Below, one piece after another: positions 36,319 through 47,060 of a stretch of DNA of 64,000 nt. Numbering within the stretch: the first letter of the stretch is position 1; the number at the start of each line of letters is the position of its first letter. This DNA comes from Mesodorylaimus sp. YZB2_4 (taxonomy: Eukaryota > Nematoda > Enoplea > Dorylaimida > Dorylaimidae). Position numbers and translations under genes: made by a program. Location of the stretch: contig JASANH010000661.1 of the NCBI GenBank assembly GCA_030248295.1, forward strand, positions 186,001 through 250,000. The letters run 5' to 3'. The notes below the pieces were generated by a model. It ran no database searches. It saw only the letters and a program-made list of their open reading frames with translations, and was not told the DNA's origin.

Positions 36319-37711
36319 TTATACTCGAACACGCTTGTCTAATGTAACTTGATAAGACTGCTGGTTTGCTGCATGCGAATCAGACTGACGCTCACCACCT
36401 AATCGATTTTCAAAAATGGCTTTCAAGTATTCTCGAGCATTTTCGTGTTTATTGGTCATAAACTCTGCAAAAACTGAACGAAGTGGAGCAGCTGCGGTCG
36501 TGGCGGGAACAGTCGCGGTCTCTTCTGGTGCTGTAGTGGTCGTGGAGGAGATGCTGGAAGTGACAGCAGATGATGTTGTGGACATTGTTGGAGTGGTTGG
36601 CTCTGTAGAATTCGAAGCGTTCTTGGGGCTTGGTGTAGTAAGATAAAGGGACATATTGAGACCCGCACGAAGCCACTCAGACTCTAATAGCCGGTTTAGG
36701 ATCTCTTGTCGGGGTCTAAGGTGGAACGGAACTTTCTCCAATGGTATAGGAAGGGGAAGAGGCGTGGTATTATTGAGATCAGTATCATTCGATGGGACAA
36801 TATTGTCCGCATTGGCCAATGGTATCGGATGTACCGAATGGTCGCCATCAGATTGAAGACCTCGTTCGAATGTAGTAAATTTTATTGCAGGCTTAAGTAA
36901 ATTGCCTTGAGAATTCTGGCTAGAACTCAAATCCGGAAACGGCGTAGCCAAGAGTTGAGGCGGGCCTTGCTGAAATCTAGTCTCGAAATGGCGATTAATT
37001 GGCTGGAGACGAAAGAAGTCGAACGAAGCTTGATTTTGTTGCACACTCGGCTCATTTTGCTGCCCACGATTGTTTTGTGGTCCATTGATTGATCCTGCCG
37101 TTGGACTCGGGTCTTCACTGAGAGGGTTTGTGCGTTGTTCATTTCCAGTATTTTCTTGAACAAAAGAAGCACCAGCGGTTGGGAGCCTCTTATCAATGAT
37201 CATGTTTTCGACTGGTTTACCACCCCTTTGAAAATTTGGCTGGTGCACATTCAATGGTTCGGCCACTTCGGATTCTGGTTTCGGAGTAGTTTTAGGCAGC
37301 CATCGATTTCTTTGCAATAGGCGCAAGGGGATTCTGTTCTCAGGCAGACGTAAAGATTCAATAACGTTGTTCCTGTTGTGGCCGTCTTGTTGAGATGAAG
37401 GAGTACTGGCTTCGATGTGGTTCGAAACCGTCGTGGGGTCCTCAGTAGTATTTTCGAGGACGGTAGTCGACTCTTGAATTGGTTTAACAATCGATGGCCC
37501 CTTCTTTGCCAATTCAGGAGCAGGATCTTGGGTGTCAGGTTCTACAATGAAGGAACCATCAGACGCTGGTTCCAGTGTGGTCGAGCCTTCTATTTGCTGG
37601 CTAGACGCGGACCAACCTGAAAAGTAACTATTCACTTTCTAACCACGTAGTGTCAGATCGCGACTTACTCAAAACAGTAGCAATCAAAATAAGTATAGCG
37701 GCCACAGCCAT
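36319..37711 (-). CDS. Secreted Ser/Thr/Pro/Gln-rich protein, unrecognised
   Basis: Two exons (37669-37711 and 36319-37616) give 446 aa. The first exon supplies a signal peptide (MAVAAILILIATVLS). The mature protein is low in complexity, with Thr/Ser/Pro tracts such as STEPTTPTMSTTSS and SSISSTTTTAPEETATVPAT typical of O-glycosylated mucin-like proteins. Asn/Gln-rich parts and scattered Asn-x-Ser/Thr sites are also present. Arg-rich pairs (LLQRNRWLPK, RPRQEILNRLLESEWLR) break it up, so proteolytic processing is possible. No domain is recognised. A matrix, cuticle or egg-envelope role is a guess from composition. Confidence 0.75.
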
Positions 37712-37833
37712 TTCTGAGACGGCAATTCGCAAAGACAAATAAAGATTTCACTGAACAAAAGCTCGAGAGCGAGAGTCGCGCACTAAATGCTGAGTGAAGT
37801 TGTAGGTGTTGACTTGTGTGTCACGCATCTGCC

Positions 37834-37840
37834 ATTTATA
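37834..37840 (-). promoter_or_regulatory. Candidate TATA box of the mucin-like gene
   Basis: TATAAAT on the minus strand, about 125 bases upstream of the ATG at 37711. The position suits a short 5' UTR. No initiator was confirmed. Confidence 0.35.
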
Positions 37841-38947
37841 AGTAAGTGCCCGACCATGAAACGAGGTCGCGCCCTCGCCTTCAGGTTTACGCACTTGTCG
37901 GGTAACACTTCAAAAAGGAAAGCAACAGAAAACCATAAATAGCCATAGGTAAGAGACCTTGCAAAGTTTAACGCCTCATATGAGCATAAGTAAAATCCAG
38001 TCTATGGCAGTTTTCCACAGCCGCAAAATCAATGAGTGACCAGTCGGCGTATGAAAACTCTACGAGGGGCCCGCGTAACATAAAATGCTCCCTATCGTAA
38101 ACACAGCTGTACATAATGTGGCTGTAACTGGTCGTCATTGTCCGAAAATAGCATTCTGCACGCGAAAATGGACGACGTTTAAAGCCGTGTCTAATATCCA
38201 AGGAGTGGAATAAGAGTTGCTGGAAAGGGGGACCAGTAAAGTAGGTAATGCTGAATGCTGAATAATAATGATGATGATAATTTCGGACTGTCACTTGCGA
38301 GTTCGAAAAAGCGCGTGGAGGCTGGACTGGGACTCGCACCAGGCTGGCTCGCGAGTTGGAAACATTGTTCATTGAATGAGCAGCTCCTGGTAGGCATGCA
38401 TACACAGTCGGTACTTTGGTATTATTACAACATCCTAACACTGACATAGAATCATTTTCGAATTTCTCAACTTACAGTTCGGTCTTATTAATATGGCGCC
38501 ATCTTCATTATCATCATAATGTCTTACGAGAGGATCAAGGCGAATCTCATCAATCTTTATTACACCAGCAAGCAAGCAGGCAAACAAGTATCTTCATATT
38601 TCAATTTAGCCGGATCGGGTTCACCGTAGTCCTATCCCAGGGCGGTGTAATGGGAATGCAGACTATGCGAGTAGGTAGCGCGGCAGATATATTTCATTTT
38701 TCGACCTTGTTCGCCCACAAGGCCAATGGAAAATGGGGTAGATGCGGATAGAACTTGAGATCCCACAAAGTTTCAGGCACATCCAAAAAGATGGACCCTC
38801 AGGGTCATTAGACCCTATACAAATAGGCCCATAAAAATATGGCAAGCTGGCGGCTGCAATCCTTGACTGGGCTGTATAAACATGTGTTTGTGGCTCGTGG
38901 CTAAACACCTACAGGAGCTTATTTTGATGCATATCCAAGTAAAATTC
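37841..38947. other. No gene seen
   Basis: Intergenic between the mucin-like gene and a SINE. The 159-codon minus frame at 37968-38447 has no motif and overlaps a plus-strand frame. It is judged to be chance. Confidence 0.45.
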
Positions 38948-39389
38948 TTTAGTATACCACATTTTTTAAATTTTTGTCTTTACCTATAGCCTGCCATCGG
39001 ACAAACCTTCTAAGCACGGCTGTGCGAGACCAGCACACACAGCAGGTCCCTCTGTACGTCTCTAGGTGGAACACCTCCTCGCGGAGGCATCCACACCTCT
39101 AACACCTCCACCTGGACAGGACACCGACTTCCTCGAACGATGGCGGGTGGGCTTTAACCCTGTCAGTGTTCGACAGCCAGACTGTCTACTCGTTTGGCTT
39201 CCGTCTCTCCACTCGGAGCACCTCGGCGGTACTGGGTGAGTCACCCACGGCCTGGCGTGCAAGGTCAGCTAGGGTTTATGGTTCGCAAACCGACCTCCGC
39301 CACCGGGGATCGAACCCAGAACGAGCCCAGCCACTCGCTCCCAAGCAATACGAGAGACGAATGCCAAACCGCTGAGCCACCGCGGCCAT
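38948..39389 (-). mobile_element. tRNA-derived SINE, long form, minus orientation
   Basis: The reverse complement matches the element at 697-1107 from the head (B box seen as GGGATCGAACCC on the plus strand near 39307) through the body (GACTGTCTACTCGTTTGGCTTC, CGAGGAAGTCGGTG-like text). The tail is T-rich on the plus strand near 38960-38980. Flanking 12-mers CAAGTAAAATTC (38936-38947) and CAAGTCAAATTC (39390-39401) look like a one-mismatch target duplication. Confidence 0.75.
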
Positions 39390-39401
39390 CAAGTCAAATT
39401 C

Positions 39402-41318
39402 GAATGGATGATTTGCATGGCTCGCTAGCAAGCAAACATCTTGGAAGCTTTTCAGCCATGAATCCAGTCCATTTGTTGGTTTTTTGGCGTGGTTCAAAAG
39501 CCCGCCAGGTTCTTCCTCCAGGCAACACTGTACGATTCCGTCGGGCTGTTTAATGCGAAGCAGCTTTTGGTGTCCCTAAGACGGTTGTGGCTCTGCCCCC
39601 ACTAGAAGCGAGGTCCGATCCTACGATGAAATAGGATAGAAGGTGGACGCGCCAACTGAGGACTTGGAAATCCATACTGGAAGCCCCAACTGATCTTACA
39701 CTCTTGGCACGCGTAGCATTGGGTAACACACAATGCCCTTGTGCTCCAGCCCCTGGAAGAGACGCAAGCCAAACGAGCGACCACTCGCATGATCAAACAC
39801 TGGTAGGGTCAAAACCCTGCACACCCTTTGTCTGGGATAACAAACGTCCAATCCAGATACCTTTCCATTGTGTCGTGTCTGCGCGGTAGGCCAAGAACCC
39901 ACAGAGCCTCGTCTACAAAGTTTGGCTGTACAATGCTTGAACGTGTTGAATAGGTGAGCGAAGACCACATAAATGGAGATAACTTTTTTGGACCGGGACT
40001 ATTATAGCCCGCAAGTAGGACTAATGGGCTAATGGAATGACGGAGTCAATAAAACTGTGACACATAGGCAACTTTTAGGGTTTTTTTTGTTTTTGAACGA
40101 GGCCCTGAAATATGGATCTTCCTTGTATGAAAGACAATTAGATCACAAGGTTCATAATCCGTTTCAATGAGTCTGACTCAATCAAACTTACGACGCATAT
40201 CTCATGCGGCTGTGGCTTTCTATTTGGCATCAGTCTGACTGAATGCCGTGTCTCCTGCCTTTCACGTGCATACCATGCTAAGTTCACGTGCACGCTGATA
40301 GCATAAAATGTTTGCCCGACACGTTCTTTTGTGTGAAATACATTGCTGACGCGATTGAGAATCATAAATATTGACACTGCTCCTATGGGAATGAGTCTTG
40401 CTGATTCAGGCAACCCTTGGATTTTGTATCCAGTCAGACGCAAAAAAGTTCGCTCGAACTGGCTGGTCGCCCGGGAATAATTCAATGTCATCAGTTTTAT
40501 TGCGCTTACCAACCAGCCTGAAATACCAACCGACCATGCAGAAAGTGCACAGGGCGTGCACAAGCAGGTTTTCCTAATGCAAACTACGATTGTACACTAG
40601 AAGTTGTCTGACGCAATTTCTTGGTGCAGCTGGGTGTGTACTTGACGGTTAGGCTTTCGATCACGATATTAGATCGAGGTCTGGGCTGAGGAGGGACGAG
40701 CAATCATGCCTAGAAATAATTTTCTAACCAGTTGCCCGCAGATAGAAAAAGTGTAAAATTTATGCCTACCATTCTGCGCCCCCTTGCATTTTGCACAGGT
40801 GCCGGGAGTTCTACGTGGATGACGTGCTCTGGATTGAATTCTGTTCATTGCGAGGAATGATGTGTACCATAACAACGGGGCTCTAATTCACGTGCATTTC
40901 ACGCGCCCTCGAATCAATGCCGCTCCATCCATCTTTTTCTTGACAACAACTACCCGCCGGCTGGGTTTGTTCGTCGCCCGACGAGCTGAAGAGTATTCGC
41001 ATTTTTGTTCTTGTTGTTTTCTTGTGCACTCACAAAATGGACAAGGTTTCTAATATTAGCTCAGTCAATATTTCATAAGCCCATCTCACCTATGGACTAA
41101 AAGTTCCAAGTCCGGACCAGTGCCGAAGAAGATCCGGAGAAGACGGGTATTACACTGCATTGCCTATTTCGATCCTTGCCTGTTCCATTTTGGCACAAGT
41201 TAGCGTACTCTGGCCACGTGGTTGCCTGGAGCTACCGGTTGTCTGACATCAACACAACGTGCGCTGTTCGAATAGGTACTGTTTATTACATGCACAAAAT
41301 CTGTCTTATTCGGCGAAA
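39402..41318. other. No gene seen
   Basis: Intergenic upstream of the transporter gene. The minus frames at 39602-39968 and 40138-40563 (141 codons) lack motifs. The former has the look of repeat-derived text but no second copy was found here. Confidence 0.4.
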
Positions 41319-43990
41319 ATGAAATTGAAAGATTTTGAGAAGTTCTTACCACCGCCTCCATCCTCAGTTATGGTCAAAGATAAAGGCTACGCTTGGGTCA
41401 TTCTTGCCGCATCCCTAATTACACTGACCATCAACTGGGGCCTTGTCTTGTGCTTTGGTATCTATTTTATCACTTTGCTTGATCACTTTCAATGCAGTCG
41501 ACGAGATGTGGCCGCAGTCGGTGCACTGGCTTACGGAGTCCTATGCCTCGCAGGTAAGCATGCTTGTTGTTTTGGGCCGAGTGATCCTGGCATGCGGAAG
41601 AGGGTGAGTAAAACGTTCCCGAGGGCAAAGACGAGATGACATATTTACTTTCTCTAACAGCCGATTTCTCAGTGTCTTTTTGAGAGTAGTTTAGCTTTGC
41701 CCTTCTTGCGCAAGCACAGATTCAAATATGCGTTTTTTAGTCAAATTTGCTCCCGTGCCGCGCACGTGAATAAAGAAAACCAGCGGAAACTGGTGAACGT
41801 CAAGTTTCGACTGGAAATCTGAGGACTTTGTCACCACTACTTGGCAAAACAAAAAATACTATATGCGGTGGATTTAAAGGTGCCAGGGTACATGTGGTAA
41901 AAGCTGTCCTTCTGGGGAATAATCCTTGCCAAGGAGCTGAACAAAAATAGGAAAATAGGAAGTGAGCACGTGAAGCCACGGAAGTGGTAAGGAGGAAAGC
42001 AGACATGCACTTGGTTCGATCGGATTAGACTTGCCTCTAGAGATAACCCACTGTTTACGGAGGGCTTCGACCCGAACCTGGCCATAAATATGTTGATTTT
42101 CTCCTTTTTTGGTGCGCAGCCAGCGTTTGACGAGTTCATAAAGCATAACATGTGTGCAACACATCCATATCGACAGCCGAAGAAACATCATCCTGGTAGT
42201 CTTCCTTTGTCACGCAAATGGAATTGGCCTTTATATCACACTTATTGTCCATCCTTGTACAGCATTTTGTCACACTTTGATGACACCTTGGCTGAAAATG
42301 TTTCTTGCCTTGTGCTCGACAAAGCGCTTGCGGCTGATTCTGTTGGCCGACGGCCAGTTGGCACAGACGCCGTAGGACTAGGGGGAACAGTGGAAATGCA
42401 AATCTTGGCACGCATTTCTTGATGGCCCCTGATAATTTCAAGTTCGTAGACAAGACTTGACTAGGCGCCACCTTTTTCTCACTTGGCAATTGCTTCCCGC
42501 TAGTTTTTGTACTGGCAACACCATCACCTCCGGCTGTCATGTACTGTACTAATGCCTTACAGAGGTTCCTTTTTAATGAAGCAGGCGGAAAGCTCCAAAA
42601 GACAATCTATGCATCAAAATCGGCGGCTATGGTGTCGGCAATACAAAACAAAGACCCCTGATACCGCGCATGCTGCCCCTGAGTCCCTGACTGTGAGCAC
42701 AGTTTGAGCACACGCACACTGGCAATGAGCATCAGGAGAATCTTACCCTGACCTGATCTCCGTTTAGGACCTCTGGTCTCGCATTTGGAGCAGCGATTCG
42801 GAGCTCGAATATTGATCATGTTTGGAAGTGTGCTGGCCTCGTTCGGAATGATATGCACTTTCTTCGCTGTCCATTTATGGCACGTGTACATTGGATTCGG
42901 CGTGATCGGCGGGTTTGGTTTCAGTTTCATGTACATTCCTTGCTTCGCCATTCTGCCTCGATACTTCGATCGGTATCAACATTTTGCCACATCCTTCGCC
43001 ACTGTGGGTAGTGCTGTGGGAAATCTGGTATTCTCGAATGTCTTATACTACGCTATCGATCTGTTTACCTGGAGAGGATCTATGTTGATCAACGCTGGTT
43101 TTATTCTTCAGTGCTGCGTTTGTGGTGCCTTGATGCGCGACAACACCTCGGTCGGTGAAACAAAAACGTGGGAGAAATTAGACCGTGGACTATCGCCTAA
43201 ATTGCAAGAAGTTCAACAGAATCTTCAAAAATCGCAGAGTATGGATTTAAAACACCACAAAATCTCGCCACCTTATATGGATAATAATAATTCTAGCAAA
43301 AATCTGTTCAAAGAAATGAAGTATCTCATGTTCTTAATCGAATGCTTCTGTTACGGCGGGTCATCGTACGTCGTCTACTCCTTGATCAACGACTTAGTTA
43401 TAGAGCATGGGTTGAGCATGTCTGACAGCGCCTCTCTCGTCTCAATTATCGGCGCTTTGAATATATTTGGTCGCGTGGCAGCATCCGTGATCACTCACTA
43501 TCAATGTACTGATCGACCATTGTTCTTCGCATTAGCAACGGCTTTCTTCACTTTAAGCATATTCACAACGACCTTATGTTACGATTTTTCATCTTTCGCG
43601 TGCTCACTGGCCATATTTGGCTTGACTTACGGAGTGAAGACTTCTCAAATTGCAGCAGTCTTAATCGATTTATTTGGCATCGATCGCATGGCAACTGGAA
43701 TGGCCTACGGAGTTTTGTGCAGTGGCTTGGGAGGTTTTATTGTTCCTCCATTGGCTGGTATGCTTTTCAATCCAGATTTAGTACCGTTGCAATGACTGAT
43801 TCTTTCAGGCTGGCTTGCTGACTTGTTATCGATCGAAAGCAGCTTCTTGTTAGCTGCCGCTTTTTCTTGCGTGGCACTCGGATCATGCGTTACGATCGTG
43901 CTCCTGCATCGACACCAAGTGCAGAAAGCTGTCAGGTATCGTTCTGAAATGGACACGGAGAAGTTGACGGGTAACGACATTGTACTCTAA
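41319..43990 (+). CDS. Monocarboxylate transporter-like (SLC16) major facilitator
   Basis: Three exons (41319-41553, 42768-43757, 43809-43990) join in phase to 468 aa. The N-terminus DKGYAWVILAASLITLTINW matches the family's first-helix signature around the D-G-G-W motif. Further helices include FGSVLASFGMICTFFAV and GVIGGFGFSFMYIPCFAILPRYF, the conserved area after helix 4. A charged central loop (about residues 195-245) separates two six-helix halves. Family members carry lactate, pyruvate or other monocarboxylates, sometimes amino acids or thyroid hormone, with protons. The substrate here is unknown. The start is the ATG directly before KLKDFEKFLPPPP. The first intron is 1.2 kb, exceptionally long for this window. 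Confidence 0.88.
41554..42767. other. Large intron of the SLC16-like gene
   Basis: 1214 bp with open frames on the minus strand (for example 42136-42540) that show no recognised domain. One TACTGTA word lies at about 42542. The size suggests an inserted repeat, but no terminal repeats or second copy are visible. Confidence 0.4.
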
Positions 43991-44318
43991 GCCCAACATG
44001 GACATCATTGCCGAGCGCTATAATTCCATGACTTGATCGCTTTCGCCAACATGACAGTGAGCGTTGCTTTCATCGAACGTGCCTGGCTTGTACAATGTAC
44101 TGCGGTGCGCCATCAAGATGTTCTTTATTTATTTTGTGTTGATCGCTTTATCGTGATTTGGTTTTTGTGCAGATTCATTTTCGTTTTTTGCGAATATATG
44201 TGCACATACAGTAATACTGAACTTTTGATTAGTCCAAATAACTTCGCTGTGCTGTCAATCCAAGCGAAATAATTTTGAGTACATTTATTTGGTCTTTATT
44301 TGAGCACCTACGAATATA
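43991..44318. other. No gene seen (convergent 3' region)
   Basis: Short convergent interval between the transporter (+) and the first P4H gene (-). It presumably contains both polyadenylation regions. Confidence 0.5.
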
Positions 44319-46766
44319 TCACTGGTCCTTGTTCAAACTGCACTGCCTTCGGAACTCCTGTCCGTATTCGTGCAGCCACTTGTTGGATATCCACTTGACC
44401 CCCATTAGGACTGGACATGCCGCGTGCCTTGTCGATTTATTCCCATCGCCATTTCGTAGCAAATTGAACCACACGAGGGCATCGCTCTGAAGACATACGT
44501 CATCAAGCAAACCTCTTTCATTGAATGTACTCTACCTACCTCTTGCGGATACACTGTCAAGCGCAGAGTTGGAAAAACTGTTGCACCTCCAGCTTCTGTA
44601 TCTGATAACTGAAATATGAGTTATCATATTTTGGATTCAGCTGGAAATTATCACCCTAAATCTTACGTAAAATAAGACAGTGGCAATGCGGTCACCCGTT
44701 CCTAAATTTGCGAATTGGTGTTTTCTGTCCTCCTGAAACAAATACGCCCTTTGGATGTTTCATACAGACGTATGTAGTTGCACCTACTGGAGTTGGAATT
44801 GCTCTGATGGAGGTCCGCTTGCGAAGGCTAGACCATTTTTCAGCGGACACGTTTAAGGCAGAAAGGCTTTTCTCACCCCAGCAAAGTCGAAATGCGGCAT
44901 ATAATGACCACCAAGTTCATAGTTGGCCACTTGAAAGTTTTCCGCAGTTTTTGTACTCAAACCAGATAGGTCCTGGACCCGCCTGCTCATCGTCGCAATC
45001 ACAGGATCGTCCGCATCTTCCAACCACGCGCTGTAACAACAGACACTAGGGTATGCTGTGCTGACAAGGGATCACTAAAGACCTGATTACGTTTTGCTGG
45101 TCCTGTACTTGGCTATATCGAGGGACGCTGTCGTGGAAATGATTGACCTGGTCAACTATGAAAAAAGTGGCTTACTGTATGTCCCAGATGACATTTTGGT
45201 TTCTTGTAAGCATCATTCTCCAGACCTCATGATTCCACTTACTTTCGACTTCGCTAATCGTTTTATCACATCGGCCTCTTGCCTGGATACAGCCTTTCTG
45301 AAAACGATAATCTCGGGCTCAAAATGAAGAAATTCTGCTTTTAATGGAGCTAATTTCAAATAAGATGCATCGCTTTTGTAATAACAAAATAAATGCCGTT
45401 TTGTTCTTTGGATTTCCAATGACTGTAGCTCGCCTCGACACAGCTGTTCATATACGTCCAAATCGGGAAATCCAGTCTCCTTTTCTCGATTTAGACGAAG
45501 AGGTGGTAAGCGATTTTCGAGACCGTCCAGAGGCACGTTACGACTTTTTAGTTCGTTCTGGTATCTCCTTAGATTTTCTTCGATGTATGGAAAATCAGGC
45601 TGCAATTGTTTCAACCTCATGACAGCCCACGTTGCTCGTTCAAGGTTGCCTTGCTGATAAAGTGATAGTGATAAGTAAATTAAAATTTGTTTTTCATCAA
45701 CTGTAGGATGTTCTTCATGCTTCATGCGATCATGGGCTTCATTAAGCCACAACAGTGCGTGATAATAATCTGGCGGATCAAGGTCGAATGCTGTTTTCCC
45801 CAGCTCATAACAATCCACCGCTAAAAAATGAAAAACATTGTCAAACCTTCGATACAGCTCGCGATCAGTCAAACGCGAGATGAGTTCACCAGTCATAGCC
45901 CATTTCTCTTTTTGTGCATAGTCCGAAGAAAGGTTTCCATTGGCCATATCCTTGGTCTTCAGTGCATACGTATCCTGCAGTCGAAAGAGTGCCACCGCGT
46001 TGTTGACATTGTCTGGCAAGGTCATCTTGAAATCTGTAAGAAACTTTTTTCATGCATTTTTGGATGATTGTGACAAAGGGCAATCAACCTTCGATCTTGA
46101 TTTTCTCCTGCATAATCAATGGAGCTCGAACTAGCGCTTTTATGAACAGATACCAAGTCAAGACATCGTTGGGTAAGGGGGAGGCAAGGACGGCGTGTCC
46201 TCTGGTCGTGAGTCTGTTTGATAGCCTAAAAAGGAGGTACTGGCCTCTGTACAATGGAATAGAAGTGAGAGAAGCAAGCATGACTTTGAAAATGCGGGTA
46301 AGTAATCTGACGGCACAAAAGTCTGAGCAGCATAGCGCACTGTCAGGAAATATGGATATAACTCGTAGCCCCAAGTGTATCGAGTGCGCATTCGCGCGTT
46401 TGGTGATGTGGTAAAATATTAAACCTTAGAGTACGGCCACTTTCTATCACAGCTGCCATCTATTGTGCACTATCTAAGTCACCTGGCGGAATACTTGACA
46501 TACCTACCTAGCTATCCAAGCTCACAAGCATCGACTAATCTCACTATATACGATATCCCTGGAAAGAAGCACCTCGACCTCGCGCACAGTTCTTGCCTTC
46601 TCAAAGAATTGATTCTCTTTTCCTCCGCATTGATGTTCTGGTTCATAGCGGTAATTATTAATTCGGCTGAAATAGGTAATTGATCAAGGTCAGAGAAAAT
46701 TTCCGCTTTGCTCATTACTCCAAGACCAAACAACAAGTACAATAATATACAATGGCACGCGCCCAT
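44319..46766 (-). CDS. Prolyl 4-hydroxylase alpha subunit, paralogue 1
   Basis: Exons 46597-46766, 46089-46225, 45890-46033, 45243-45820, 45091-45155, 44877-45030, 44667-44732, 44540-44608 and 44319-44486 give 516 aa. A signal peptide (HCILLYLLFGLGVMS) precedes the N-terminal dimerisation region, the peptide-substrate-binding domain (TAVDCYELGK, YQQGNLERA) and the 2-oxoglutarate/Fe(II) dioxygenase domain. Iron ligands are His and Asp in PHFDF and His in RHAACPV, with the 2-oxoglutarate Lys ten residues on (GVKW). The enzyme would hydroxylate collagen-type prolines in the ER with protein disulfide isomerase. Exon 4 (578 bp) equals the sum of exons 4 and 5 (404+174) of the two paralogues, and exon 6 (154) equals 100+54. 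So this copy lacks two of their introns. Intron 1 appears to use a GC donor. Confidence 0.9.
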
Positions 46767-47060
46767 AGCGTGCAGTGAAATTTACGAAAACGCCGCCCTC
46801 CGCAGCCCATACACAGAAATGCACTGCGAAGAAATGCACCCGGTTTCGCTCCCTGCATGACGAACCTCCGCAAGGAGTATATCAAAAAAGACGCGCAATG
46901 ACTTTTCTAAATCTGGAACGTTCTAGTTGGCTGATTCCCCTTGATGGCATGGTAATGATACTTTCCTTTAACGGAATCATACCTGACAATACAGCAATCC
47001 AATCAATATAGGTACTGCAAACCTTAGGAGCCCGTCTCAAAGAGCTCTATCACAAGTACA

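Noticed and set aside
37968-38447. 159-codon minus-strand frame
   Set aside because: No domain; overlaps an opposite-strand frame and lies between a gene and a SINE.
40138-40563. 141-codon minus-strand frame
   Set aside because: Some hydrophobic text but no domain, no initiation context and no paralogue in the window.
42136-42540. Minus-strand frame within the large SLC16-like intron
   Set aside because: Checked as a possible transposase; no DDE, zinc-finger or terminal repeat signal was found.
45821-45889. Coding sequence of P4H paralogue 1
   Set aside because: Although open in frame, it has good splice borders and its removal restores the conserved sequence and the homologous intron phase.
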